Below are positions 24,694 through 38,323 of a stretch of 64,000 nucleotides of DNA, piece after piece (positions within the stretch are counted from its first letter, which is position 1; each line of letters starts with the position of its first letter). The notes beneath the pieces are model-generated. The model had not been told where the DNA came from and made no database searches. It saw only the letters and a program-made list of their open reading frames with translations. The stretch is from NCBI RefSeq assembly GCF_000143535.2, contig NC_037325.1, forward strand, positions 1,736,001 through 1,800,000. Direction: 5' to 3'. The translations under genes were made by a program, and so were the position numbers. Source of the DNA: Botrytis cinerea B05.10 (taxonomy: Eukaryota; Ascomycota; Leotiomycetes; Helotiales; Sclerotiniaceae).

Positions 24694-25587
24694 TTACTCT
24701 TCCTTCTCAGCAGCCTTGGCGGCCTTGGATCCTCTAAGCTTTGGTGCTGGGGCATCTTTCTTAGGGGTTTGGGATTCGAGGATAGCGGAGGAACGGGCGA
24801 CGGCTTCAGCACGGAGGTCAGATCTGTATCCACCTTGGGCGACGGTCTTTGCGACACCAGCGAAGGTCCTATTTTTAGGGAAAGTTTCGTTAGTCTCAAA
24901 TTTCATTCCTGGATTCGACGAGGTTCCATGATTGAATTAAACGTACTTTCTGCCGGACTTGCTGTAGGTGGTCTTGTTCAAGCTGGATGCTGGCTTTTGG
25001 CTGGCAGAGGTCTTCTTGGTGATCAAAGTAACACCCTTCTCAGATGGGACAACACCGACGGCCTATCCATAGATTTAATTAGTACCACTGATTCCATTTC
25101 GATTCCTCGATTTGCTTTTGCCGTTGGGGATTATATTCGTATCGTACCTTGTCGTTGACGAAACCAGCATACTGTAATTCAATTAGCCTTTATTCATATT
25201 GGAGATTCCGTGGTAGAGATTGCTACAATCTTCCCGATAACTACATACCTTTCTGGAGTGCTTGTTGGTCAAGTTCAAGGGATCTCTGGAGAAGGTGCTT
25301 CCACCACCAGTTGTGCGCTTGACCAAGAAAGCGTTCTGGGATCCTAGATAAATTCCATAGCCATCAGTAACTGCCCATCTCTAATCGATTCTCCTCCCAT
25401 CTTCGTATCCTCTTCATGTTCGAAACTGCAATCCAACATCCCCCTCGTGAGTCCTTTCAACTCCCCTCAAGTCCCTTCGACCTTTGACCCCAATTCGTAA
25501 ATCCCACCCCACAGCATTCCAACAATGAAAACAGGTAAACGTACGGGTAACCTCCCAGATCAAATCAGCGGAAACATATTGAGACAT
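24694..25587 (-). CDS. 60S ribosomal protein eL28
   Basis: Exons complement(24694..24868, 24947..25062, 25148..25171, 25249..25343, 25545..25587) give 150 aa. It is a structural protein of the large cytosolic ribosomal subunit. The start MSQYVSADLIWEVTRSQNAFLVKR, then STFSRDPLNLTNKHSRKYAGFVNDKAVGV, is the eL28 pattern (present in Neurospora and S. pombe, absent from S. cerevisiae). The tail is basic and alanine-rich (TPKKDAPAPKLRGSKAAKAAEKEE), ending with TAA at 24694-24696. The gene is intron-dense for its size, including a 24-nt internal exon (8 codons, YAGFVNDK). The 201-bp first intron just after the 43-nt first exon is typical of fungal ribosomal protein genes and may carry regulatory sequence. 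Confidence 0.92.
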
Positions 25588-26183
25588 CTTGACGGGTGGG
25601 TGAGTGAGAATTGAGGAAATTCTTGTGGTCGTTGGCGGTAGTCGAAATTATGTCTGAGTATCAAGATCTTGTCGCAAAATCATTAAAATTCACGAATCAC
25701 TGAATTTGTGCGTCCAATCAGATTTCGTCTCGCTTATCCTATTTTAGTCTTCTGTCTTTTGGCCTTGTCTTGATCACTGATGCCTTGTGGCTGACTCATC
25801 ACACCGTCGAGGAAATAAGGCATGCAGAAAGGCATTCGTCACTTTTCCAAGCTCGAGCCAAGTTTTAATCGCATGCGGAAAGGTGGCTGTGAGGTTTGGA
25901 CGGTTAGAGAAGTTCAATACAACCAAACTATTCGGATGAGGCGGGCATCAACTGGTGCTGACGTCTGTTTCTAAAAGCGAGGTTATCGCCAGATTTTTTC
26001 TTTCTTTCTCTCAATGACTACCCATTCTACGTAATTTCATTTCCTTTCTTTCATTGCCCATTGTCTAACATCTTTGCGACTACGAATACGATTTGTTGAA
26101 AAGAGACTTGGAGATCGAGGATTCTACAATTGCTGAGCAACTGCGCAAGATATTCAAAGGTTCCGGCGACAATATAAGTCAAG
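25588..26183. promoter_or_regulatory. Divergent promoter region, eL28 and DUF2015 genes
   Basis: This 596-bp spacer lies between two divergent genes and contains both promoters. Short CT-rich tracts occur near 26000. No clear ribosomal-protein promoter element could be named with confidence. Confidence 0.45.
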
Positions 26184-26643
26184 ATGGCATATCTGCTCTA
26201 TACAACCGTCTTCGTTTTCCTCGTTATCTCTACTAGTAAGTCTTACTTTCCCAGGATAGACTACTTGAGACAATTAAATTACTAACACCATTCCAGTCGC
26301 CTTTGTAACCCGCGATCGTTGGTCTCCATACATCCCCGAACATTACCTCGAACGTCTCCCCCGATTTATGTACACTCCCTATCACGCACTTCCCCATTCC
26401 TTCGAAAACGACATTGAATCTGGTTTAACCTCTTCAAACTTCAACCTCTCTCAAAACCTCCTAGATTCAGATCCAAGAAATGGACTTTCAGATAATGGGA
26501 AAAGAGAAATTCAGAGAATCATGAGGACAAAGAAGGTTAACTTTGATGAGGCGAGGAGACTATGGATGCAGGAAAGTTTTAAGAGGGAAAATATTGGACC
26601 GGATGGAAAGCCAAGAGATCCAAAGTTTGTGAGCTTTTCGTGA
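26184..26643 (+). CDS. DUF2015 (UPF0357) small membrane protein
   Basis: Exons 26184..26235 and 26297..26643 give 132 aa. An N-terminal hydrophobic segment (YLLYTTVFVFLVISTIAFV, residues 3-21) is followed by YIPEHYLERLPRFMYTPYHALPHSFENDIESGLTSSNF. The conserved C-terminal block is ...REIQRIMRTKKVNFDEARRLWMQESFKRENIGPDGKPRDPKFVSFS. This matches the fungal DUF2015/UPF0357 family (yeast YCL012C type), whose function is unknown; a single N-terminal membrane anchor is predicted from the sequence. The intron is canonical with a CTAAC branch site. The first exon is short (52 nt) and encodes the membrane anchor. Confidence 0.85.
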
Positions 26644-27191
26644 AGAAAGCGAGGGCAGATGTGGATATATATTCTTCAACGAACTAGTCTTTTTGGCCAA
26701 ATAACACAATGTGAAGAAGTGCTTATCGGTGGCTCTTATTCCAACACGGCTAAACTCCCAAATTCTGGAGGGGACTGGGCATTGGAGAGAGATGGAGAAT
26801 GGGACAAGACAAGGAATCGGATTGGAATATGGATCGGAGATATATACCCAGGAAGGATGAGCAGGACGGGCGGGAACGGACTTGAACGGAGATGGGATTT
26901 GGGAGGTACGGAAAGCGTTTGATATTTTAGCGACGGACTTGAATTGGTACTGGATGTCATCAAGCAAGTGAAAATGGCGTTTTGAGGTTTTGAATCCGGC
27001 AACATAGTTATCCGGGATTTACTCGGTGCCAGTACGAAGGCACATTTCTTTTCACCCCTACAATACTTTCTTTCGTTAATTTTTTTTTCTTTCTATTTCA
27101 TTTGTCAATATCGAAATCGTTGTTTGTAAGATTGAGAAGAGGAAGAAGACGAAGAGGGTTATAACACCTACTTGTGTATAGATTATCATAG

Positions 27192-27448
27192 GGAAAAGGG
27201 ATTATTCCATCACTCTTATATGTCATTCTCGGTGTTCTAGGTGGTCAACAATACGGATTTAAACCTATCAGCGAAGAGTTCTTGATAAAAGTAAGTTGTG
27301 AATCATAATATCTAGCTCACTCTGCTATCCATTTTAGAATCTAAATCTAAAACTCGCAAGCTGGCTAATAGCCAAAATTCCCATAAAAACAATCCCCTTC
27401 ATCCAATATTCCCTCCCATGTCCTCCCCCTTTCCTCTCACACGCCTAG
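27192..27448 (+). other. Possible small spliced membrane-protein gene, 5' exon not found
   Basis: An open segment 27192..27290 (33 codons) begins right after an intron-like acceptor (TTATCATAG). It encodes a hydrophobic helix followed by a polar tail (IIPSLLYVILGVLGGQQYGF, then KPISEEFLIK). It ends at a perfect GTAAGT donor. A 47-bp intron-like gap leads in phase to 27338..27448 (NLNLKLASWLIAKIPIK..., stop TAG). I found no ATG exon upstream: a stop is immediately 5' in frame, and the preceding 200 bp lack a good start, though a donor-like GTAAGA lies at 27126. It could be the 3' part of a tiny mitochondrial-type membrane protein, or chance. No family is assigned. Confidence 0.25.
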
Positions 27449-27570
27449 CCCATCCGGACCAGAAGTGAAATCAGCCGATAGCAAAATATCAATATAGACT
27501 GGGATCTGAGCCAAGAATTGCGAGGGGAAGTGAAAGAGGCAAGGAGATTGAGATTTGATTTAGACGAGTC

Positions 27571-27905
27571 GTTTGTTGCATATCTAAGGGAAACGAAGGG
27601 GTTGTTATTTTTGTGGTTATTAGATATTGGATATTCAGGAGCGGAGGAGTAGGTAGCAATATGGTCTTTTGTTGCATATCTACGAAAGACAATTTGTTAT
27701 TTTTACGTTTATCAAAGGCTTTTCATACCATCACTAAAGGGCAAAGTAGCGGTTTGTTGCACATATAAGAAAGATGATTCGTTATTTTTATAATTATCAA
27801 GTGCTCAAGATTCCTTATGTGCCTACTAGAAGTGCGATACAGTGCTCGACGTGTTTTGTTGCATATCTGAAAAATAACGACTGTGATTTTTGTGATTGGT
27901 AGATT
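27571..27905. repeat. Diverged tandem repeat, four copies of an approximately 86-101 bp unit
   Basis: Four units each begin with a near-identical TTTGTTGCAYATMT block (at 27571, 27667, 27753 and 27854; spacings 96, 86, 101). A purine stretch and then a TTRTTATTTTT block follow, most clearly in copies 1-3. Only the first half (about 50 bp) of each unit is conserved; the second half differs. Stops in all frames argue against coding. Copies have diverged well beyond a recent microsatellite. Confidence 0.7.
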
Positions 27906-28736
27906 CTGAGAACTGAAACGATTTGTGAAATGGAATGAAAAGGTCTGAATTCCGGGTGAAGGGAGCGGGGGAAAAAGGGGGATAATGGAATCATGGGGTT
28001 ATTTGGTGTATGGAGGCTATCCACTCTGGAGGTTTGAGAGAAACCTGGCGTGTTTGTATCCCCTCGCCCTTACTCTCTTTTCGGCTGAGATCAAGAGTGC
28101 GAGAAAGGAAAAATGCTATAAAGAGATAGGGTGAATGGAAATTAGGATATGAGTGCAGGGAGCAATCGACTTCGCTTCTAGTATAGAACAATGCAATACA
28201 AAGTTCTGCAAGTATATCATGTTCAACGTACGCGAGTTCTCCTAATTGCATCTGGCTATGAAACGTCTGCTTCAGGGGTTATTTTCTTGCCAATTCTCCC
28301 AGCAAAATCCCACAAGTCAATAACGTGAATTCATCTGGGCAATCTGCAGTGCCCCTGTTGCCTGAGACCTCGACAACGTCGTCGACGGCGGCGGGATATG
28401 GCTACTTCTATAACCCTGCAATTTCCTGGTTTGACCAAACCCTTCCTATGACTCCTTGCTAATCATCATCTCATTCGATTCCATATCTTGCCATGCCATC
28501 TCGCTAGATCGCAAATCGCTAAGTCGCAAATATTATTGTACGGTGATGTACATTGTGGTATGGTATATCTTTATTTTTCTCGTCCTCTCTTGGAATTCGG
28601 CTCTGGGTAGTTGTGTATATTAGGGATTCTCTAAAGCCCATTACTTCTTCATCTTACAGCTGGCCGACCTGTTGTGTGGTTCTGACAATAATAGCAGAGT
28701 TTATTGTATCTTTCTAATAGTCCAAGCATAACATAA

Positions 28737-29497
28737 TCATTTGCCCGTGGTAGTATTAACAATACTCTTAATTTGGAATGTAGCACCCGGTAATTCAGTT
28801 GTTTCCGCATGAACAGTAGCATTTATACCCATTGAGGCGAGGGCTCCACGAATTATGCCGCAGGGGAAGTATAGGAACTGAATGATTAAGTGTTAGCTCA
28901 TTGCCTAGTGAATTTTGGGGACATATGTGAATAAGTAAGGGGTACTAACAGGTTGAGCGCGTATAACTGCATTTCCGCCTGGTTCTGTACTCATGCGCGC
29001 AAAGGGACGAAATGAATGGTCTGTCAGGACGTAGACTCCCTATTCCTCCATGTCAGTATCAATCCACTTGTGCTAACCAAGCCATGATCCGTAGCACCCG
29101 GAAAGGGAGAAAATACCCTATGATTCGTTTTCAGATTATCAATCTGTTTCCTGAAAACCAGCATCCACAAATCCTTACACAGAAACTTAATAACATCCAA
29201 TGTATCTGTAAACCGGGGACGATCTTTACTAAATCGTTCCACGAGACCCAACCCAACACGATATCCGAGACTTTCGAGACGGAAAAACACTCGTTCGCGT
29301 TCTTCTTCTTCTTCCATTTTTGGAGCTGCAGATGGATTGGGAGAGGAAGAGGGCGGAGAAGGCGCATCTAGTGCGTGCACAGTCCGGTAGGCCAGAGGAA
29401 CGAGTTCGATAAGGAGGAGGTCCAGACACGAGGAATTGAGGAAGGTGGCCGTGGGATCGGAGGCATTGTAGGGTGGAAGAGGCGATTCGAAGGACAT
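28737..29497 (-). CDS. TRS33: TRAPP complex subunit Trs33 (TRAPPC6-type)
   Basis: Exons complement(28737..28877, 28950..29039, 29117..29497) give 203 aa. Trs33 is a Bet3-fold core subunit of the TRAPP vesicle-tethering and Rab-activating complexes at the Golgi. The N-terminal part is SSCLDLLLIELVPLAYRTVHALD, then ESLGYRVGLGLVERFSKD and DTLDVIKFLCKDLWMLVFRKQIDNLKTN. The C-terminal exons hold YVLTDHSFRPFARMS and the strongly conserved FLYFPCGIIRGALASMGINATVHAE...PGATFQIK. A fungal-type insert (SPPSSSPNPSAAPKMEEEEERER) interrupts the first helix pair. The start is the first ATG; the longer upstream open frame begins with non-ATG codons and was not used. Confidence 0.9.
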
Positions 29498-30660
29498 TTT
29501 TATAAGCTGTTGATAGTAGGTCCAGGGACGAGTGGCTCGGTGTTTTGGTTTGCGCAAGGAGGATGGAGAGTTGGGTGGATGTGGTTATTGCAAGGATTAT
29601 GTGAGAATAAGGTATTAAATTGTGTAAAATCACTTTGGCGTAGGTAATTTGGGAGAATGAGTGTATATTCTGTAATCACAAATGCAGAGAGAGCAGAAGT
29701 GGTAAGGTGGTGAGGTTGCAGAGGATGGCTATGTAATTGAGTAGCTTACTGAAGGAGATGATGCTTTTGGTTTGATTCGGCCAGAACATCGGTAAGTTCA
29801 CGGTCTCGCGAAATAATATTTCCGCACCGCGATTTCAGAATCTTCAATGAACATCATGCCAGTGAACTTGTCAAAATTATTTCTTAATTCTATTTGATGA
29901 GATAAGGATGGTTTGGAAGCGTATTAAGATGTTATACGATATGGGATTTTACAATCTGTCTACCAATCACCAATTAGCAGCACCAACTAACTGACAACTG
30001 TGATCAGATATCCCACATCTAGACCTTGAGTGAAGGGAGAAAGTTCTACCCATCCACCATCCAAAGTACATGTCTTGCTTGAGTTTTTGGCTACGCTGTA
30101 TCTGATATCACTGCGATTGTTACAATTATACTTGGCGGGTCATACTGATCCTGACTCAATTGAGCAGCTCAAGTTGACTGCGCGTGGTTCAGTCTCACAT
30201 AACATTATTCATCAACCTCTTTTGTCCAATAAGGATGAATATAAAAACATTCAGGAATGGAAAGCAGGATGAAACTCCATTGAAATGTTGGTCTAGGCAC
30301 AAATAATTTGAAGCGGGAGCAAGACGGCTACAAGCTGGTCGATGCAGCACTCCAAGGCCTTGCTGCCTCATGAATATTCCAGAATATCATTTTATCACCA
30401 TATAAGACTTATCCCGGGCGCTTAGCTTGTATCATTGTTAGATTGGAATCATCAGATAGGCCCCTGCTGGAAAATGATGAATACCAACAATATTTATTAA
30501 TGTAAACAGGTCATCAATCGAGATAGATATATAAGGTTGAAATTTCATGTTTTAAGAGTATCGAAATCAATGACTTTCAATCATCTTCATCCACAAATCG
30601 AGATACAAAACGATAAACCGTATTCAATAACGATCAAATCTTATATCAAAGTGTCTCACA
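29498..30660. promoter_or_regulatory. Divergent spacer, TRS33 and orphan coiled-coil gene
   Basis: These 1.16 kb separate the start of TRS33 (-) from the orphan gene (+). A TATA-like AGATATATAAGG lies at about 30523-30534, some 130 bp before the downstream ATG, a credible core promoter. A short upstream open frame (ATG at about 30547, overlapping the main start in another frame) may act as a uORF. Confidence 0.5.
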
Positions 30661-31425
30661 ATGTTGAACAATTCATTTTCTCGAAAGAAACGACAAGGGG
30701 AACCCTCTGGCGACAGGAAGCCTTCAAGTCACAGTCCAAATAGATCAGTAGATGGCACTGTCAAAATCAAAGACAATTCGAGGGAATTCGATGCCCACAA
30801 GAAATTCGCACCTATTGTCAATTCTCTGAAAAATTCTCAAACTTCTCTAAAACATAAATATAACGATAAAGCAGCAGGCATTAAGAACAGTGAAGATAAG
30901 GTTCACGAGGCCATCGAAAATCTGCAGATGGCGTTGGAAACTTATGCAAATAAGCTTATCGCTATACGTGAATTAACGAAAGAAAAAGAGGATTATATAG
31001 GCCAGTTAGACTCAGTGAAAGAGAAGTGTGGACGTAAAATGGAGAGTAATGTTGACCCAGAAGAAGCCTGGAAGTACTGGCTAAGTCATGATGTCAAAAA
31101 CGAGAAGACGAAACAGGAAAATAATAGACGGTCTTTGGAAAACGAACTACACGCACGTGTAAGGTACTCTACTAAGAAAAAATGTTATAAAGGGGACTGG
31201 TTTAAGTTTTCTGATGAGGATGAGTACTTTTTGGAAAAGTACAACACTAAAGGATTCAAACCAGAAGATGTGATTCAGGGGGAGAACGGGCTCAAGAGAC
31301 AACTGGAAGACTCGTTTAAGAAGATTAAGTGGTATGATAATCCCAAAGAGGATTCCGATTGGATCTACAGAGACAGGTGCATTGACTTAAGTAAGCAAGA
31401 GCTGGGAGGATGGAAAGAAGAGTGA
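30661..31425 (+). CDS. Hypothetical lineage-specific charged coiled-coil protein
   Basis: This single-exon gene encodes 254 aa. The first 45 residues are basic and serine-rich (SRKKRQGEPSGDRKPSSHSPNRS), a possible nuclear signal. Residues about 55-150 are rich in K/E with leucine/isoleucine spacing (SLKNSQTSLKHKYNDKAAG, then EAIENLQMALETYANKLIAIRELTKEKEDYIGQLDSVKEK) and look coiled-coil. A more globular C-terminal part has several aromatics (EEAWKYWLSHDVKN, KCYKGDWFKFSDEDEYFLEKY, IKWYDNPKEDSDWIYRDR). No known domain is recognised. An ATG in good context (CACAATG) and a TATA-like box about 130 bp upstream support a real gene. The lack of family and the isolation between long spacers suggest a young or fast-evolving locus. 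Confidence 0.65.
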   Translation: MLNNSFSRKKRQGEPSGDRKPSSHSPNRSVDGTVKIKDNSREFDAHKKFAPIVNSLKNSQTSLKHKYNDKAAGIKNSEDKVHEAIENLQMALETYANKLIAIRELTKEKEDYIGQLDSVKEKCGRKMESNVDPEEAWKYWLSHDVKNEKTKQENNRRSLENELHARVRYSTKKKCYKGDWFKFSDEDEYFLEKYNTKGFKPEDVIQGENGLKRQLEDSFKKIKWYDNPKEDSDWIYRDRCIDLSKQELGGWKEE

Positions 31426-33172
31426 CTGGTAGAGATATTCCACATAACGCGCGTTAGGAATACCAGACGAGAGTATTTTAGATTAATTTCATGTCACTTT
31501 CATCATTATGGGAACACTGGACTACTGTTGCACTACCTCTCTCGGCCACCTAATAGGCTACACTGATCTTCAAAATGTGGAGTATTGAAACTGTCGATGA
31601 AGTCCTAATTCACTTTTCTCTAGTGCGGCAAAACATACTATGCTTTTCTCTTCCTAGCTCCTATTCATATCTCCTTTTACTGTCCTCACCTCTCCTCTAT
31701 AGAAAAGATGATATCAGCCTTCCTCCAGTTTTCCAAATTCCGAAGTCCGCTGTCTATCTACGAAACTCGTCTCTTTTGATACCCATCAATCATTTTTACA
31801 TGAAATTTCGCCAAAATATCACTTCTTTCTTGCGAGCCTCAAACGAAGCAAGCCCTGATCTCTGATTCCTTACCGGATGATTGTTCAAACTTTGACAATC
31901 TAAACTGAATGATTTTACTCCAGTGGTTTCCTCGCAATTTAGCTCGTACCAGGCTCCTCTCACAGCCTCGCAATTTGAATTGACATATACAGAAGTTTCG
32001 ACATGAAATCGTAGAGTTACAACCCGATCGATATGGCGGATTCTTGGAAAGCTACGTGAACCATTCTCTATCCGCATGATAGGTATTTCTAGAGCTAACG
32101 GTATTTACTCGAGTTTTCTTGACGAATATATGGAAGTTGGCAGGACGTATTAAGGGACATACCAATCAATAAGTTATATCTTCTCCAACAATCAAGTGTT
32201 CGGTTTGCAGATTATCTTGGGAAAAGGCTACAATCATGAAGATTCAGATTCCAAAATAATGTCTAGTCTAGCTTTCAAAATGATCGATGATTACGTCGAT
32301 CACAAAGTTGCCGTTCAACTGAATATCAATGCTTTATCTAGGAATTATGTTTCCCCAAGACCACCACAAATATATCCTCAACCCCGAAAGAGGCTACTAA
32401 GTCTACTAGCATCAGAAATTAAGAGTTGTTAAAAAGAAGAAGACTGAGTTTAAGGATGTGATAATAGTCAATGAGGCGAGAAAGAAGTTGCACAGATTTA
32501 GGAGAGAAATTAAAACATTGAGGTCAGGAAATTAATAAGTTGTGAGGGAACAAGTAGTTTGTATGAGTTAGGATCTAGAGAATTAGCTATGGGGTGTGCT
32601 TGAGGGACATTATTACCAGTTTTAGAAGCTAGCACGAGTCGTCTTACCACGGTGACTTCACTTCGTCTTTTCAATTCATTTCTCTATATTCTTCGACTCA
32701 ACAACACATAAGTTTTCTCATAAACTCACGATAGACATTTTCTACAAGTGAAAACAATTTGGCAATAGAGTTCCTGATCTTTTAATCGCAATCGCCGAAC
32801 ATGAATCGGGAGAATTGAGAAAGTAATTTGGTTCAAATAGTCATAATTCAGGAAACACAATTTCATGATTAGATCGTTGAGCTAATGAATTTGACGAACA
32901 ATTGTTCGGTTGGTAAAGGGGAGGCAATTCCCTATCCAAATGCCGATACAGGCCGTGTGGCGTATCATAGTTCCGAATTAGCGCCAATACGCCAAGAGTA
33001 ATCACGTGTCAGTGAATTATCGATGGAATTACCTGAAGCAACGTGAATGTCCAAAAAACATGGTACGGCGAGGATGCAATTACCGTATTCACCAAGCATA
33101 AATAGTATTTTAAAAGCTCTCTCGATGCAATAACAGACACCACATTGTTTACTCCTAATCTACCTGTTAATA
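31426..33172. other. Intergenic with a possible coding relic
   Basis: These 1.75 kb lie between the orphan gene and the rhomboid gene. 31430-32190 shows nothing clear. 32196-32538 carries coding-like segments (listed separately). The last 200 bp before the rhomboid start contain TATA-like AT-rich stretches (about 33099-33115). Confidence 0.5.
32196..32538 (+). pseudogene. Possible decayed lineage-specific coding sequence
   Basis: An open frame at 32196-32432 (...FKMIDDYVDHKVAVQLNINALS...) ends with TAA. In the next frame, 32425-32538 continues as a basic amphipathic helix (KKKKTEFKDVIIVNEARKK, then LHRFRREIKTLRSGN, stop). The shift at about 32425 would be a single frameshift in a formerly longer protein. 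There is no clear start codon in context and no recognised family, so this is only a suggestion. Confidence 0.2.
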
Positions 33173-34352
33173 ATGTTTCGAAAAACCGGGCTTTTCAAGC
33201 CTTCAGGGATTCTTTCTCGCATTACACCTATACGACGTCCATTGAATGTTAGAAGTTTTCAATCTAGAGTTCTTACAAATCACAGTCATGATTCTTCACA
33301 GGAGATTAATGTTGAGTCACCTCCCCCTCTGTCTCCTCAGCCAGGCCCTCCAGCTCAATCCAATGTGGCTGCAATGACCATATTTACCGTGGTAGCCGTC
33401 AGCACCATATATACCACATCCGCCATATACGAGAATCTGAATCTCGAAAAAGAGACTCCGAAAATCATGGATCTGTTTATCCGAAACGAGGAAAACACAT
33501 ACGATGTAAGACGCAAAATGCACGAGGTGAACTATCCTCCTGGGATATTATATGCCTCGACCCCATGGCCACCCATCCACCAACTTTCCAGTCCGCAAGG
33601 ACGAGAGAAATTCTGGAACAGATTAATGCCCTCTGAAAAATTCACATACACAATCATGGCGACAAATATAGGAATTCATGCTCTAGGTAGTCTGGCTCCA
33701 GGATTATGGAGCAACATCTTCCTGCACACACCCGGCATGAATAGAAATTTCACATTACTCACCTGTGTATTTGGTCATGGAGGACTGGCACATTTGGGTA
33801 TGAATATGTATGGATTTCTTTCTTTCATGCCAGCCTTGGGCCAAGATCCTTCTTTCAAATCAAGTATTCCTCACATGACGGCTTTCTATCTGTCAACGGG
33901 TGTGCTCGGCAGTTGGGCACAAGCTTTAAGTGCAGGACTTAGACCAAGCGTTCCCGCGGTACCGTTTCTGGGAGCAAGTGGTGCGATATTCGCTTTGATT
34001 GGTGCGTTTGCTATGCAACACCCAGAAGCTCAGTTTCAAATTATGTTTATCCCGTACCCGTTTGCGGCACAGGAGTTGTTGGGTGCAGCTATGCTGTTTG
34101 ATTTATTGGGTGTTTGTGGTGCTTATAAAACTCTTAGATTGGGACACGCGGTAAGAATTTCTTGAGAATCTTCAGATGACATGTGGCTAATTTTGGATTG
34201 TTTAGGCGCATTTGAGTGGTGCTCTGATGGGTTTGGGATATGTGTATTTTGATTGCGAGAAGAATGTTTGGCAACCGCTTTGCAGAGGTGTTTATAAATG
34301 GTTTAGAATGAGAAAGTGGGAGAAGAAAGATTTAGCGGTATTTCGGAGATGA
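33173..34352 (+). CDS. Mitochondrial rhomboid protease (Pcp1/Rbd1 type)
   Basis: Exons 33173..34150 and 34206..34352 give 374 aa. These inner-membrane serine proteases process Mgm1 and cytochrome c peroxidase in yeast. The basic, Arg-rich N-terminus (MFRKTGLFKPSGILSRITPIRRPLNVRSFQSR) is a mitochondrial presequence. The rhomboid core shows VFGHGGLAHLGMNMYGF (His202 and the HxxxN element), the catalytic Ser269 in FLGASGAIFALIGAF, and the catalytic His328 in AHLSGALMGLGYVYFD, with about seven hydrophobic segments. The last exon supplies the catalytic His, so the 55-bp intron must be spliced for activity. The tail WFRMRKWEKKDLAVFRR is basic. Length and order fit the mitochondrial PARL-type family well. 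Confidence 0.92.
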
Positions 34353-34924
34353 GTGGGATAGGGTAGCCGAAAATGGTTCCTGTGAACAGAGGTGATGCAG
34401 AAGAATCAAGAGTGGAGATAAGATCCTCTCCACTCATAGCTGGTCATTACTTGCGTCGGCGTTTAGGTATTGATGTTCCCCTCATATAGTTAATCAACGG
34501 TTTGTTAGCGGAGAACGGCATGGTCATCCGCTACTACAAGGTCTTCAGAAACTCTTCGGGTGTAAGTTGGTATGTGACACTGCAGGCAATTTAAACTGAG
34601 TGTTTAAGTTTATTCGAGGTACTTGATGAAAATGGTATATAAAGTATTTGTCATCCGTATCTTTCATTACCTCCCCTCGTCGTCCCCTTCCCAGTAACCG
34701 AATCTCCATTGGTCCACAAGACTCTTAGTGCCACACTAAAACGAGAAAACCATAACAAAAATCATATCTCTTTAACCGTAATAACCCACCTTATCACTCA
34801 CACTACCCCTGTCACCCTTTCTCCTCCCCATAAGAAGTCTCGTAGACGTCAATACCCTCTCAGGCCCCGCACCACCTCTCAGCCCAACTCTCTTCCCATT
34901 ACCAGCCCCTATAATTTCTGCACT
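34353..34924. other. Tail-to-tail intergenic
   Basis: This 572-bp spacer separates the 3' ends of the rhomboid gene (+) and the transporter gene (-). The open frame at 34709-35176 overlaps the transporter antisense and shows only threonine/proline-rich composition, so it was not called. Confidence 0.5.
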
Positions 34925-37427
<2,503 letters not shown>

Positions 37428-38323
37428 CTTGACGAGTCTATTTGTGTAGTCTGAGATATGGTTGAGCTGTTTCAATCAGAATATTTATCAACGACACCAA
37501 AAATGTAGTAGATTCTCGACGTGTCGATTTCAATAAAATGGCGTAAGAAGATAAAATAGAGCCTCTGCAGGAAAGTCGTGCCTCTGGAGGTTTAGTCTGC
37601 CATCACAAATGTGGTCGAATACAACCATATAATATCATTTCATTTACCCCATACCCCATCATCTCAAAGGAGAAACCATTCTCCATCTAGCAACTGAGAC
37701 TGATGTCTCCATAACTATCTTCCATCTTGGCCAGCAATTGGCCAAGGGAGCTAAGTATATCTCCTCTTCACCTTAGAAACCCCACCCCCAGGTTTCCGAT
37801 AACCTAGTTAAATCGCTTAAACCTTTGCATGGGATAAATCCCACGCTATATTCATCCAACCAATGTAATTTCTTATTGTAAGTTCTGCATGACCATACCT
37901 GGGGTAAATAACCGGCTGGGCGCATATGTAACTCTCGCGTATCCGTGCGTTGTAATCCGTTTGCAGTTTGGTGTGTGAAGCCCCGCATGTAGAGATGGCT
38001 GATCTTATTGTGTTCAACAGGGGGGTTAGATTATAAGAATCTGGAAGGATATTTATCCAGCAATCCTAAATGAGAAGGACGTTGGAACAAAAAGATTAAG
38101 AGCTTGGCTTGGAGCGCCATGCATCAAATATCAAGGTAGTCTCTCGTGGGTTGATCGCTTGCAAAATGTGATTGTGGTTCACAAGAGTTAATCTGATAGA
38201 CAATGTTCTGCTATGTCACACTATTCTCGACTGAGTCGAGTAAAACTAGACATACATGTCTTGGAAACAAATGAATACCTAGAAGATCTTATCGTCTATA
38301 AAACCTCCCAAATGATAATTCAC
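37428..38323. promoter_or_regulatory. Transporter promoter / DUF2264 3' region
   Basis: These 896 bp lie between the DUF2264 stop and the transporter start (both minus). They should contain the transporter promoter. Only short shadow frames are present and no motif is named. Confidence 0.45.

Larger units (their letters stand above)
26644..28736. other. Intergenic, tail-to-tail, with diverged tandem repeat and a possible small exon pair
   Basis: These 2.1 kb lie between the 3' ends of the DUF2015 and TRS33 genes. Two structures stand out and are listed separately: a possible spliced small ORF at 27192-27448, and four diverged copies of an approximately 95-bp unit at 27571-27905. The rest (27906-28736) shows no gene. 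Confidence 0.55.
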
